Shown: positions 6,948-15,372 of the stretch, in pieces
How the letters are laid out: each line of letters begins with the position of its first letter
Position numbering within the stretch: the stretch's first letter is position 1
NCBI GenBank assembly: GCA_002162925.1
Contig: MABC01000006.1
Span: 1 to 32,892, forward strand
DNA: 32,892 nucleotides
Source of the DNA: Thalassotalea sp. 42_200_T64
GTDB lineage: Bacteria; Pseudomonadota; Gammaproteobacteria; Enterobacterales; Alteromonadaceae
Direction of reading: 5' to 3'
The notes under the pieces: model-generated
Told to the model about the DNA's origin: nothing
Databases searched by the model: none
What the model saw: only the letters and a program-made list of their open reading frames with translations
Translations under genes and position numbers: made by a program

Positions 6948-8288
6948 ATGTCTAAATTTATTCCCCTGATTTCTCTAACAAGTCTGTTTTTACTGTCTGC
7001 CTGTGGTAGCGGCAGTAGTAGCAGTGATGATGACACTAATAAGCCTCCGGTGAGTTACAATTTTTCTTTGCAGGCCGTACTTGGCAATCATTGTGGTGTG
7101 GAAACGCCATACCGTGACGTTGAGTTAATATTGCAAGATGCCAATTGGCAAGTATTGAGTACTCACCAAGCCAATACAGAAGGCAAGATTGAATTTACTA
7201 CCGAGCGTAAAAAAATCAACTATACCCTAGTAGCAAAAGCCAAGCATGAAAGTGAAGATGAAGGTATCGAGGCGATTAGTTATTATCAAGCGAGTAGCAC
7301 AGTTGCGGCCAAGTTTTATGCTAGCCATAGTGGTTTAATCGATGATACAAGTTGTGAATGTCAAACTAACGACATCATAGTTTCACACTCTCAAATTAAT
7401 GAATTAACGCAAGCAGGCAGTTCCGCAAGCTATACCAGCTATGAAGAAATAGATGGCTCGCAGACGAAATTTATTGGCGTTACTACATGTCGTGGTATTG
7501 AAGAAGAGTGGCCTGAGCACTCGTTCACGGTACAAGGACCAACCAATAGCCTTGCCAACACGGCGTCTTCAGGATTTGGCACCGGCCTTGTCGATATTTT
7601 AGCGCTTTCCCCTGCAGCAGAAATACAAATTTCTGCTAAAAATCCAGAGTTGAACAGCGACCAAGTCTTTAATGGCTTAAGACATTTTAGCACCGACGTT
7701 GCTGAAAAAAGTGGCAGTGTACTGATTTTTGATAATCATGCGTATAGCGACATCACTACCTATGCCGGCAAGGCTGGCGTTATTTTTGAAGAATATTCAA
7801 ACCTGTTCGGTAAAGTAAAATCTAACAGCGAACATTTAATTTACAACAAAAATTATAATGTTGCGCTTGATCTGCACCCAAGCAATGATGAGCCCAATAT
7901 CGATTTAGACAGATTAACCGAAATTCAAGATGATGGCCGTTACGATTATTCATCGGTAAGTAAGCATGAAATGGCAATATTTACTTTCGATTATCGCGCC
8001 AAGAACCCTGATACTCAGTTAGATATGCCAGCTAAATGGACAATATACGGACCAGTTGAAGGCCAGCTACCTATTGTTCTCGGATTGTATGGCCATGAAG
8101 ATGTGATTGGCAGTGACACTAGCATTAAAGGCACTTTTGTGACATTAATTCGCAGTTATGGCACTAACGATTATCAAGATTACGTAAATTATTATGCCGC
8201 GGGTAAAGAATATTTAGAAGAAGATAATGTTGGCGAAAGCTTTGCTGGTGAGCGTCATTTTTACCACATCAGTATTGAACTTAAATAA
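6948..8288 (+). CDS. Orphan lipoprotein, function unknown
   Basis: The 446-aa protein has a type II signal peptide with lipobox LLSAC (C19) and then a flexible GSGSSSSDDDTNKPP linker, as for a surface or periplasmic lipoprotein. An early domain (about 35-110) looks like a beta-sandwich of the carboxypeptidase-regulatory kind (YRDVELILQDANWQVLSTHQANTEGKIEF). Cysteines at about 50, 136, 138 and 179 may pair. The rest shows no catalytic motif I know. It is monocistronic and closed by a strong terminator at 8289-8340. Serine-rich linkers after the lipobox are common in marine Alteromonadales lipoproteins. Confidence 0.75.
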   Translation: MSKFIPLISLTSLFLLSACGSGSSSSDDDTNKPPVSYNFSLQAVLGNHCGVETPYRDVELILQDANWQVLSTHQANTEGKIEFTTERKKINYTLVAKAKHESEDEGIEAISYYQASSTVAAKFYASHSGLIDDTSCECQTNDIIVSHSQINELTQAGSSASYTSYEEIDGSQTKFIGVTTCRGIEEEWPEHSFTVQGPTNSLANTASSGFGTGLVDILALSPAAEIQISAKNPELNSDQVFNGLRHFSTDVAEKSGSVLIFDNHAYSDITTYAGKAGVIFEEYSNLFGKVKSNSEHLIYNKNYNVALDLHPSNDEPNIDLDRLTEIQDDGRYDYSSVSKHEMAIFTFDYRAKNPDTQLDMPAKWTIYGPVEGQLPIVLGLYGHEDVIGSDTSIKGTFVTLIRSYGTNDYQDYVNYYAAGKEYLEEDNVGESFAGERHFYHISIELK

Positions 8289-8340
8289 TTATTAAATCTA
8301 AAAAAACAGCGATAACGCTGTTTTTTTTTAGATTTAATAA
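8289..8340. terminator. Long bidirectional terminator
   Basis: A nearly perfect palindrome of about 50 bp centred on GATAAC, with core ACAGCG/CGCTGT extended by A8/T9 runs and ATTAAATCT/AGATTTAAT. It separates the convergent lipoprotein and DUF3010 genes. Confidence 0.92.
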
Positions 8341-8342
8341 TG

Positions 8343-8765
8343 CTATGGATTAAAAAACGTGAATGCGGTTTCAAAGGCATTTTGTTGAAATTGTTTTAAA
8401 CCAGTATCGCGAAAATCGATAGTCACTTGGGCTTTTTTCAGTTTTTCATTAATGACATTGCTGCGCACGAGTTCCACTTGCAAACCGTCAATTAACTGAA
8501 TTGCAGCTTCCATTTTAAAGCCTTGTGAGCCACCAGAAAACTTGCCTTTGGTAGCCCGCTCTTTGATAACGAGCGCATCAATTTTATAATCTTCAACCAA
8601 TTTTTTTATCGCAAATTGAAATTTTTGAATATGCTCAGCCTCAGCCCCTTTCGCTAATGAGATCTTAGGCACTCGCAAATGTGGAATATCATACAAACTA
8701 TTTTCTAACGCAACCAGGCTGATAATGGCATCATCACCTTTTATTTCAACTCCACAAACTCTCAT
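8343..8765 (-). CDS. DUF3010 family protein
   Basis: The 140-aa protein matches the DUF3010 family as I recall it (MRVCGVEIKGDDAIISLV at the start, KERATKGKFSGGSQGFKMEAAIQL in the middle). The beta-hairpin start with an acidic residue at position 7 and the IDALVIKERATKGK strand recall the RNase H/RuvC-type fold of small Holliday-junction resolvase-like proteins, but the usual DxG motif is absent. Function is unknown. It is a single gene with a GGAG-type ribosome binding site (AAGGAGAAACC before the ATG). Confidence 0.75.
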   Translation of the reverse strand: MRVCGVEIKGDDAIISLVALENSLYDIPHLRVPKISLAKGAEAEHIQKFQFAIKKLVEDYKIDALVIKERATKGKFSGGSQGFKMEAAIQLIDGLQVELVRSNVINEKLKKAQVTIDFRDTGLKQFQQNAFETAFTFFNP

Positions 8766-9010
8766 GGTTTCTCCTTACATTGGTTTATTGCAGCATTATA
8801 ATCTAAAGTGTCGACATACCCAAGTAACTTGCAAATGCTACGATACGCAAATTGATAAATGGCTATCTAATCTGAATTAGGGCTAATGACTGCTTGATGT
8901 TAATTTAAAATCAATAGCTTAAGTATTACCTGTTAACTCTTTAAAATTAATTTGCTTAAACAGCGACTTATTGGCAAGGTAGAGACAAATAAAAATAACA
9001 AAGGATTATT

Positions 9011-10825
9011 ATGAAAAAGCGTTTATTATCAATGGCGGTTGTTGCCGCACTCGTCGGTTGTTCTGAGCCAGCCAAGCAAGAAACAACCGCACCTGCTGAA
9101 CAAGCTAGCCAGGAAAGCCAAACAGCTAGTACAGCTAGTACAGCTGATATGCTAAACCAAAAATTTGAACAATTTAGCGGCGAGTTTATTGAACAGTTCT
9201 GGCAATATAATCCCGGCTATGCCGTTTATGTCGGTTATTATAAATATGATGATCAACTGCCTGTGCCCGACGCCAAAAGTCTGGCTGCTGAGCTGAGCTT
9301 TGCTAAGGCACAACTTGCGGCTTTGCTCGCCTTTGAGGTGAAGAAATTAACCGCCTCGAACGCCAGCGATTACTACATTTTAAAAAACCAGCTGGAATCG
9401 CTGTTATTTAGCGTTGAAGAATTTAAATCGCACCAATGGGATCCGTCTAACTACAACGTAGCTGGTGTTTTTGGGGTGATTTTAAATACCGATTACAAGA
9501 GTAAAGATGAGCGTTTACGCACCATTTTTAAACGCATGGAAAATATCCCCGCGTACTACCAAGCAGCAAAAGCGAATATCACTACCCCTACCATCCCGCA
9601 TACCGAATTAGCGATACAGCAAAATAAAGGCGCCTTGGGCTTATTCGAAGACACCTTGCACACAGCAATGACGGAGTCTGGTCTAAGCGAAGCAGATAAG
9701 GCAGACTTTAATACCCGTTTAGCCGAGGCATCATCGGCGATAAACGGTTATATCAGCTGGCTCGAAACTAAAGCCGAAGAGCTTAAAGCGAATGGCAATG
9801 CCAAAGATTTTCGCATTGGCGCAGAGCTTTATGATAAGAAATTTGCCTTAGACATTTATTCAAGTTTAACCGCCAGACAATTGTTTGAAAAAGCGCAAAA
9901 AGACAAAAGCCGTGTACATGAGGAAATGGTAAAAATTGCCGACAAGTTATGGCCAAAATATTTCGCCGAACAGACCATGCCTGATGACAAACTAGTGGCG
10001 ATAAAACAATTAATTGATCATATCTCGGTCAAACACGTTGAACGCGATAAATTTGTTGACAGTATTCGTGCGCAAATCCCTGAGTTGGAAAAATTTGTAA
10101 TCGATAATAATTTGCTGACCATGGATGCCAATAAACCGTTAGTGGTGCGGGCAACACCTGAATATCAACGCGGTTTTGCTGGCGCATCGATCAATGCTCC
10201 AGGACCTTATGACGCGAAAGCCAATACCTATTACAACGTAACTCCGCTTGATCATTACAATAGCGAAGAAGCCGAAAGCTATTTACGTGAATACAACCAT
10301 TGGTTGCTGCAAATATTAAACATTCATGAAGCCGTACCTGGCCATTATACTCAATTAGTGCACAGCAATAAGTCTAAGTCGTTGGTGAAATCTATCTTTG
10401 GTAATGGTGCTATGGTTGAAGGCTGGGCGGTATATACCGAACGGATGATGCTGGAACAGGGTTATGGTGATTTTGAGCCTGAGCTTTGGTTGATGTATTA
10501 CAAGTGGAATTTACGGGTGATCATGAACTCGATCATCGATTATTCCATCCAGGTTAATGGCTTAACACAAGAGCAGGCTCTGGATATGATGATGAACCAG
10601 GCATTCCAGGAAAAAGCGGAAGCCACAGGTAAATGGCGTCGTGCGACGTTATCGCAAGTACAGTTAACCAGTTACTTTACCGGTTATTCTGAAATTTACG
10701 AGTTACGTGAAGCGCTAAAAGCGAAACAAGGCGATGCTTTCAACTTAACTGATTTTCACAATCAATTCTTAAGTTATGGTAGTGCGCCGGTACCCATTAT
10801 CCGGAAAATGATGCTCGCCGAATAG
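9011..10825 (+). CDS. DUF885 family lipoprotein, probable zinc metallopeptidase
   Basis: The 604-aa protein has a lipoprotein signal with ALVGC (C17), followed by a low-complexity A/T/S/Q-rich linker to about residue 45. Residues 439-445 are HEAVPGH, a variant HExxH-like zinc motif (HExxxGH) characteristic of DUF885, and MVEGWAVYTERM about 30 residues later carries the likely third ligand glutamate. Length is normal for the family, whose members are mostly uncharacterised predicted peptidases in the envelope. AAGGA lies nine bases before the ATG. It is monocistronic with a terminator at 10864-10896. Confidence 0.88.
   Translation: MKKRLLSMAVVAALVGCSEPAKQETTAPAEQASQESQTASTASTADMLNQKFEQFSGEFIEQFWQYNPGYAVYVGYYKYDDQLPVPDAKSLAAELSFAKAQLAALLAFEVKKLTASNASDYYILKNQLESLLFSVEEFKSHQWDPSNYNVAGVFGVILNTDYKSKDERLRTIFKRMENIPAYYQAAKANITTPTIPHTELAIQQNKGALGLFEDTLHTAMTESGLSEADKADFNTRLAEASSAINGYISWLETKAEELKANGNAKDFRIGAELYDKKFALDIYSSLTARQLFEKAQKDKSRVHEEMVKIADKLWPKYFAEQTMPDDKLVAIKQLIDHISVKHVERDKFVDSIRAQIPELEKFVIDNNLLTMDANKPLVVRATPEYQRGFAGASINAPGPYDAKANTYYNVTPLDHYNSEEAESYLREYNHWLLQILNIHEAVPGHYTQLVHSNKSKSLVKSIFGNGAMVEGWAVYTERMMLEQGYGDFEPELWLMYYKWNLRVIMNSIIDYSIQVNGLTQEQALDMMMNQAFQEKAEATGKWRRATLSQVQLTSYFTGYSEIYELREALKAKQGDAFNLTDFHNQFLSYGSAPVPIIRKMMLAE
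9120..9147. repeat. 9-bp in-frame tandem repeat in the DUF885 lipoprotein linker
   Basis: ACAGCTAGT is repeated (about 2.5 units), encoding TAS-TAS-TA in the flexible linker after the lipidated cysteine. Slippage would change linker length without shifting the frame. Confidence 0.7.
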
Positions 10826-10863
10826 TTACAGCGGTCTGCTAGCAAAAAAAAGAAAATATAATG

Positions 10864-10896
10864 ACGGGAATAGTTGAAACTATTCCCGTTTTTTTA
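10864..10896 (+). terminator. Intrinsic terminator of the DUF885 gene
   Basis: Perfect 10-bp stem ACGGGAATAG/CTATTCCCGT with TTGAAA loop, followed by seven T residues. Confidence 0.92.
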
Positions 10897-10987
10897 TTGG
10901 CAGTATGGAGATCTTTATAAAAAAAATTAACCTTATTTGAAAATTCAGAGTAAAATTAACAGCATAAACATTCATCCTTGCAGCGTT

Positions 10988-11033
10988 ATACCAATTTGAT
11001 TAAATATCTGTTCATTTTTAATCAAATTGGTAT
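10988..11033. repeat. Perfect 16-bp inverted repeat before the Thr/Ser exporter gene
   Basis: ATACCAATTTGATTAA (10988-11003) is perfectly complementary to 11018-11033 around a 14-nt loop. It ends about 20 nt before the TTG start of the next gene. Sequences of this wording are widespread intergenic repeats in related marine genera as far as I recall. Confidence 0.85.
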
Positions 11034-11054
11034 TATTTATCAGGAACACAGACA

Positions 11055-12278
11055 TTGAAGCCCGATTCGTTTACGCAAAAACGTCACTTTATTGTTACCT
11101 TAGGTAAGTTATTGCATCAATTTGGTGCCACCTCCTACCGCTTGGAAAATCATTTAATAAGTGTATCTCGATTTCTTGATATCCAGGCTTCTTTTGTGAT
11201 CACCCCAACGTCGATGACATTTGTGTTGTTCAACATTGAAGACAACCAGGATTATAATTTTATTGTGCGGGTAAATCCTGGCGGTATTGACTTGGGTGCC
11301 TTATCAAGAACCAATGAATTGGTTGACGAATTAGCTTCTGGCCAAAGAACCTTAGCGGAAGCGATTGAACGCTTAAATGAAATCCCGAAAAAACCCTCGC
11401 CTTATTCAAATTTTGTCACCTTTTTAGGCTTTGGCGCCTCATCCGGTGCCTTTGCATTATTAATGCATACCTCCTGGAACGATGTCTTTTGGTCCACTGG
11501 CATCGGTTTTATGGTGTTTTTATTGGTGCTCTGGTCTGAGCGTTCGAAAGGTGTGTCCAATGCATTAGAACCGTTATCGAGTATTCTTGCGGCATTGTTT
11601 GCCAGTGCGATTGCTGTCATTGATCCTACGATCAACGCCCCCCTGGTGATACTGTCGGGGATCATAGTGTTCATTCCTGGATTGTCATTAACCACAGGTT
11701 TAAGTGAATTGGCCGAACGTAACTTGATCTCTGGCACCGCCAAAATAATGGACGCCAGCATGACCATGTTCAAATTGTTTTTCGGCGCCGTACTGGGGCT
11801 AACATTGGGGCAATTGTTATGGGGAACCATTGAAAGAGTTGAGGTAGCAACAGTGCCTGCATGGACTTCATGGATAGCCGTATTAATCCTTTCAATGTCA
11901 CTGGTGATAATGTTTAAAGCTCGACCGAGACATGCCTTTTGGGGCGTATTATGTGGTTTTATTGCCTTTGGTTCGAGTTATTGGGCGACCACCTATGTTG
12001 GCGTTTCCTTAAGTGCTTTTGTCGGCTCTTTTGCTGTCGGTATTTATTCAAATTTGTTTGCCCGTTTTTTAAAAGCACCGGCAACTGTGGTAATGCTGCA
12101 AGGATTAGTGGTACTAGTCCCTGGCTCAAAAGTCTATATTGGTTTAAGCTCTATGGTCATTGGTAATGAGATAATACAGGCAGATCAAATTGGCTCACAA
12201 ACGTTTTTAATTTTTATGTCGCTGGTTGCCGGTTTAATATTTGCCAATGTGGTGATACGACCAAAAAGCTCGCTGTAG
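11055..12278 (+). CDS. Threonine/serine exporter, fused ThrE-type (YjjP+YjjB)
   Basis: The 407-aa inner-membrane protein joins an N-terminal soluble domain (about residues 1-115, with KLLHQFGATSYRLE and VNPGGIDLGAL) to about ten hydrophobic segments. The layout corresponds to ThrE of Corynebacterium or to E. coli YjjP and YjjB joined in one chain. The repeated IIVFIPGLSLTTGLSEL (first half) and LVVLVPGSKVYIGLSSM (second half) are the duplicated LxPG motifs of the family. Role: export of threonine and serine driven by the proton gradient. The start is TTG with AGGA about nine bases upstream. Confidence 0.88.
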   Translation: MKPDSFTQKRHFIVTLGKLLHQFGATSYRLENHLISVSRFLDIQASFVITPTSMTFVLFNIEDNQDYNFIVRVNPGGIDLGALSRTNELVDELASGQRTLAEAIERLNEIPKKPSPYSNFVTFLGFGASSGAFALLMHTSWNDVFWSTGIGFMVFLLVLWSERSKGVSNALEPLSSILAALFASAIAVIDPTINAPLVILSGIIVFIPGLSLTTGLSELAERNLISGTAKIMDASMTMFKLFFGAVLGLTLGQLLWGTIERVEVATVPAWTSWIAVLILSMSLVIMFKARPRHAFWGVLCGFIAFGSSYWATTYVGVSLSAFVGSFAVGIYSNLFARFLKAPATVVMLQGLVVLVPGSKVYIGLSSMVIGNEIIQADQIGSQTFLIFMSLVAGLIFANVVIRPKSSL

Positions 12279-12305
12279 TAAAATGTTAATAAAATAGAAT
12301 TTTAG

Positions 12306-12539
12306 GGGGCATACCAAGTCTACTAAGTTTTTTCCCACTCAGTGAGAATTAAAAGGCTTATAGACAAGGCACTGATTGCAGAGAATGGTTGTTCCATTGT
12401 CAAAATTAGTAACGTAGGCTATATGCCTTTTAAACTCACCCTTGGGGGCTTGTCAGTGGTCCACTAATTTCACAAAATTTCATTAATATAGAATAACTAT
12501 GTCAATAAAATTTAGTTTATAATTGAACCACTGACATAG
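12306..12539. repeat. Diverged intergenic repeat with two nested hairpins
   Basis: This gene-free stretch holds AAAAGGCTTATAG (about 12350) pairing with CTATATGCCTTTT (about 12419), and TGTCAGTGGT (12451-12460) perfectly pairing with ACCACTGACA (12527-12536). The segment GACAAGGCACTGATT...AGAATGGTTGTTC resembles the left half of the element at 15006-15366, so both probably belong to one family. No gene is evident from 12279 to 12579. Confidence 0.6.
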
Positions 12540-12579
12540 CTCTGAGTTGGAAAATAACTTAATAGAATTGGTATCGATT

Positions 12580-13338
12580 ATGTGCATATTATTCATCGCC
12601 ATTAACCAGCATAAAGATTACCCTTTAGTCATTGCCGCCAATCGAGATGAGTTTCATCCGCGGCCAACTAAGTCGGCATATTTTTGGAATGAGCAGCCAA
12701 GTATTCTCGCAGGTCAAGACTTACAGGCAAATGGCACTTGGCTTGGGTTGAATCAGCATGGTGATTTTTCGGCGCTAACCAATATTCGCGGGGCAAAGGC
12801 TTTGAACCCTGAAGCAAGGTCCAGAGGTGAATTGGTTAAATTCGCCCTGCAAAGCTCAGAATACACTAACCATGACTGGTTAGTGGCTAATGCCAGGCAC
12901 TACAACCCATTTAATTTAGTATTTACTGAACGTGGCAACTTATACTATTTTAACAGTGAGTCATTACAACGTAATGAATTAAGCAGTGGCTTTCATGCCA
13001 TATGTAATGGTGCCATGGATGACGTCTGGCCGAAAATGGCCAAGGGCGAACAAGTACTTGAGCAATTAATTAGCGAACAACAACCGTTAAACCCTGAGCA
13101 TTTATTTGCCATTATGCAAGACTCAACTCAGGCACCGGATCATTTACTGCCCGATACTGGCGTAGGCCTTGACTGGGAGCGGACACTATCGAGCATATTT
13201 ATCAAATCAAGCGATTATGGTACTCGCTCCACCTCGATAATATTAAAGCATGTCAGTGGCAGTGTAGATTTTTATGAACAAAGCTATACCGCCCAAGCTG
13301 AAATTTTCAACAAAAAACAATTTGCTCTAGCGCATTAA
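12580..13338 (+). CDS. NRDE family protein (TANGO2 homologue)
   Basis: The start is placed at the ATG at 12580 because the family begins MC: the product starts MCILFIAI, and Cys2 would be the N-terminal residue after Met removal, as in Ntn-hydrolase-like folds. A TTG at 12547 would add 11 unconserved residues. AANRDEFHPRPT (about 20-31) contains the name-giving NRDE motif; ILAGQDLQANGTWLG and ALTNIRG follow, both family hallmarks. Length 252 aa is usual. TANGO2 proteins are linked to haem and lipid metabolism in eukaryotes; the bacterial role is unknown. The SDR gene begins 42 bp downstream on the same strand. Confidence 0.88.
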   Translation: MCILFIAINQHKDYPLVIAANRDEFHPRPTKSAYFWNEQPSILAGQDLQANGTWLGLNQHGDFSALTNIRGAKALNPEARSRGELVKFALQSSEYTNHDWLVANARHYNPFNLVFTERGNLYYFNSESLQRNELSSGFHAICNGAMDDVWPKMAKGEQVLEQLISEQQPLNPEHLFAIMQDSTQAPDHLLPDTGVGLDWERTLSSIFIKSSDYGTRSTSIILKHVSGSVDFYEQSYTAQAEIFNKKQFALAH

Positions 13339-13380
13339 TCAACGCAAATGCGAGGGTCTAGTTTTAACTAAGAGAATAAG

Positions 13381-14109
13381 ATGAATAAAATTTGTGTAGT
13401 CACGGGCGGTTCTTCTGGCATTGGCTTGGCCATAGTGAGGGCCTTTATCGATGCCGGTTATCGCGTGTACAATCTTGATATTGCCGACAGTGACATTGGC
13501 CATTTTATCCATTGTGATATGGCCAGTCAAAGTGATGTAGCAGGTGCAATGGCGCAAATCATCACTGAAAACCAGCAGATTGATGTGTTAATCTCCAATG
13601 CCGGTATCCATCAATCGGCAAATATAGAAAATACCTCGGAGCAAATGTTAGATAAAGTATTTGCCATCAATGTGAAAGGCGCTTTTGCCGCGACCCAAGC
13701 CGTATTACCAATAATGAAGCAACAACAACAAGGTGCCATTATTTATATCGCCTCGGATCAGGCCATTATTGGCAAACAGAATTCATTTGCCTATAACTTG
13801 TCAAAACATGCACTGGCGTCAATGGCGAAAACCACCGCCTTAGATTATGCCCAATTTAATATTCGCGCCAATGCCATTTGCCCGGGTACCATAGAAACCC
13901 CTTTGTATCATCAAGCGATAGATAATTATTGTCAAAGAAGTGGCGCTAATAAGAGCGACGTTCACCAGGCAGAACAAGCTTTACAGCCATTAAACCGTTT
14001 GGGCCAGCCCGAAGAAGTGGCGCAATACGCGCTATTTTTAGCCAGTGACAAGGCGACATTTATTACTGGCAGCTTGCCGGTGATCGATGGCGGCTACACC
14101 ACAGGGTAA
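13381..14109 (+). CDS. SDR-family NAD(P)-dependent dehydrogenase, likely sugar or sugar-acid oxidising
   Basis: A classical 242-aa short-chain dehydrogenase: cofactor motif TGGSSGIG at residues 8-15, NAG at 73-75, catalytic S125 and the YxxxK pair Y138/K142, then PG...ETP at about 165-170 and the C-terminal GGY. D33 after the second beta-strand favours NAD over NADP. The next gene, 31 bp downstream, is a lactonase-type amidohydrolase, and a sugar-acid dehydratase lies convergently beyond. Together these resemble non-phosphorylating aldose pathways (L-fucose or L-rhamnose type), where an SDR oxidises the sugar or a 2-keto-3-deoxy-acid. The exact substrate cannot be read from sequence. Confidence 0.85.
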   Translation: MNKICVVTGGSSGIGLAIVRAFIDAGYRVYNLDIADSDIGHFIHCDMASQSDVAGAMAQIITENQQIDVLISNAGIHQSANIENTSEQMLDKVFAINVKGAFAATQAVLPIMKQQQQGAIIYIASDQAIIGKQNSFAYNLSKHALASMAKTTALDYAQFNIRANAICPGTIETPLYHQAIDNYCQRSGANKSDVHQAEQALQPLNRLGQPEEVAQYALFLASDKATFITGSLPVIDGGYTTG

Positions 14110-14140
14110 GGCAGTAGAAAGTAGTGAGTAGCCAAATGAT

Positions 14141-14992
14141 ATGAATATAATTGACCCACATCTGCACTTGTTCAACCTTGAACTCGGTGATTATCACTGG
14201 TTGCAGCCGAAAAACCCACCGTACTGGCCAGACAAAGGCATCATCAATAAGTCTTTTACCGAGGTCGATTTACAACTGACAAAAGGCCTTAACTTAACCG
14301 GCTTTGTGCACATTGAAGCCGGGTTTAATAATCAACAACCTGAGCTTGAATTGGCGATGTTAACAGAGCAATGTACATTACCCTTTAAGAGCATTGCCTT
14401 TGCCGACATTACCGAAACTAATTTTTATAGTAAAATCAATGTCCTACAGCAGCATTCAGCGTTTATCGGCGTTCGCCATATTTTAGATGAACAAGCTATC
14501 GCAATTCTTTCTCAGCCATTGGTGTTACAAAACTTAAAACACTTGGAAAAACAGCAGCTGATTTTCGAACTGCAATGTGATTGCAGCGATAACGCGGTAA
14601 TAGAGTTGCTGGTAAGTCATTTACAACAAGTGCCAAACTTAACCTTGGTAATAGAACACTGTGGCATGTCCGATAGCAACACTGTCAGCCACAATTTACG
14701 GTATGGCTTAACGGCATTAGCAAATGTTGAGCATTGCTTTATTAAATGCTCAGGTTGGGAGATGCGCGATAGAAGATGGCAGTTTGAGCAGGCGATATTA
14801 TGCATTGACCAAATTATTGAGATCTTCGGTGAACACAGAGTGATGCTTGCCAGTAACTTTCCGCTGTGTTTGTTCAGTGGCGAATACCAACAACTTTGGC
14901 AAAGTTTGCTAACCTCAGGGCGTTTTTCAGAGAAAACATTAATGGCGCTTTGTTACCAAAACGCCAAGAGAATTTACCAACTCAATTTTTGA
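14141..14992 (+). CDS. Amidohydrolase-family lactonase (COG3618, L-fuconolactonase-like)
   Basis: The 283-aa TIM-barrel hydrolase starts with DPHLHLF (D5, H7, H9), the first-strand HxH of the amidohydrolase superfamily, then GDYHWL as in sugar-lactone and 2-pyrone-4,6-dicarboxylate hydrolases. IEHCG places H173 on strand 5 or 6. Near the C-terminus MLASNFPL (N239) occupies the place where many members have SDWP; the Asp to Asn change is also seen in part of the family, so it need not mean loss of activity. Expected role: opening a sugar lactone formed by the upstream dehydrogenase. Probably co-transcribed with the SDR. Confidence 0.8.
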   Translation: MNIIDPHLHLFNLELGDYHWLQPKNPPYWPDKGIINKSFTEVDLQLTKGLNLTGFVHIEAGFNNQQPELELAMLTEQCTLPFKSIAFADITETNFYSKINVLQQHSAFIGVRHILDEQAIAILSQPLVLQNLKHLEKQQLIFELQCDCSDNAVIELLVSHLQQVPNLTLVIEHCGMSDSNTVSHNLRYGLTALANVEHCFIKCSGWEMRDRRWQFEQAILCIDQIIEIFGEHRVMLASNFPLCLFSGEYQQLWQSLLTSGRFSEKTLMALCYQNAKRIYQLNF

Positions 14993-15005
14993 TAAGATTG
15001 ACGAC

Positions 15006-15366
15006 TATACCCGTTCCACTTCAAGATGCGGGATTTCAGTGGGAGTTAAAAGCAATTTAGGCAAGGCATTAGATTTAAAGAATGGTTATTCTCGGCTTTG
15101 GCATCCTGCGTCGCCCTACCTCCTGCATCCATGCAGTCGCAGTTCAATTTGATAACGCGGCATAAATTGCTTTTAAACCCATCGAAGAAGCGCTTGAGCA
15201 ATCCCACTACGTCGTTGCAGCTATTTGTAAGGTTAGTACACGGATGTACTGTATTAGGGCAACGCATATAAGCAGTTGCCGGGAATAACCATTACTACAT
15301 AACTGCGCCTTGTATTGGAATCGCTCAAGCGCTCTGAAACTTGCATCTTGAAGTGGAGCGGGTATA
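15006..15366. repeat. 361-bp element with 24-bp terminal inverted repeats (MITE-like)
   Basis: The ends 15006-15029 and 15343-15366 are inverted repeats of 24 bp with a single mismatch, each containing CCACTTCAAGATGC or its complement. A second internal inverted pair lies at 15081-15096 and 15278-15293 (AATGGTTATTCTCGGC, one mismatch), so the whole element can fold back on itself. It contains no ORF of note and fills the space between the two convergent sugar-acid gene pairs. A related, more decayed copy appears at 12306-12440. No transposase is seen; immediate flanks show no obvious target duplication. Confidence 0.82.
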
Positions 15367-15372
15367 TGATAA

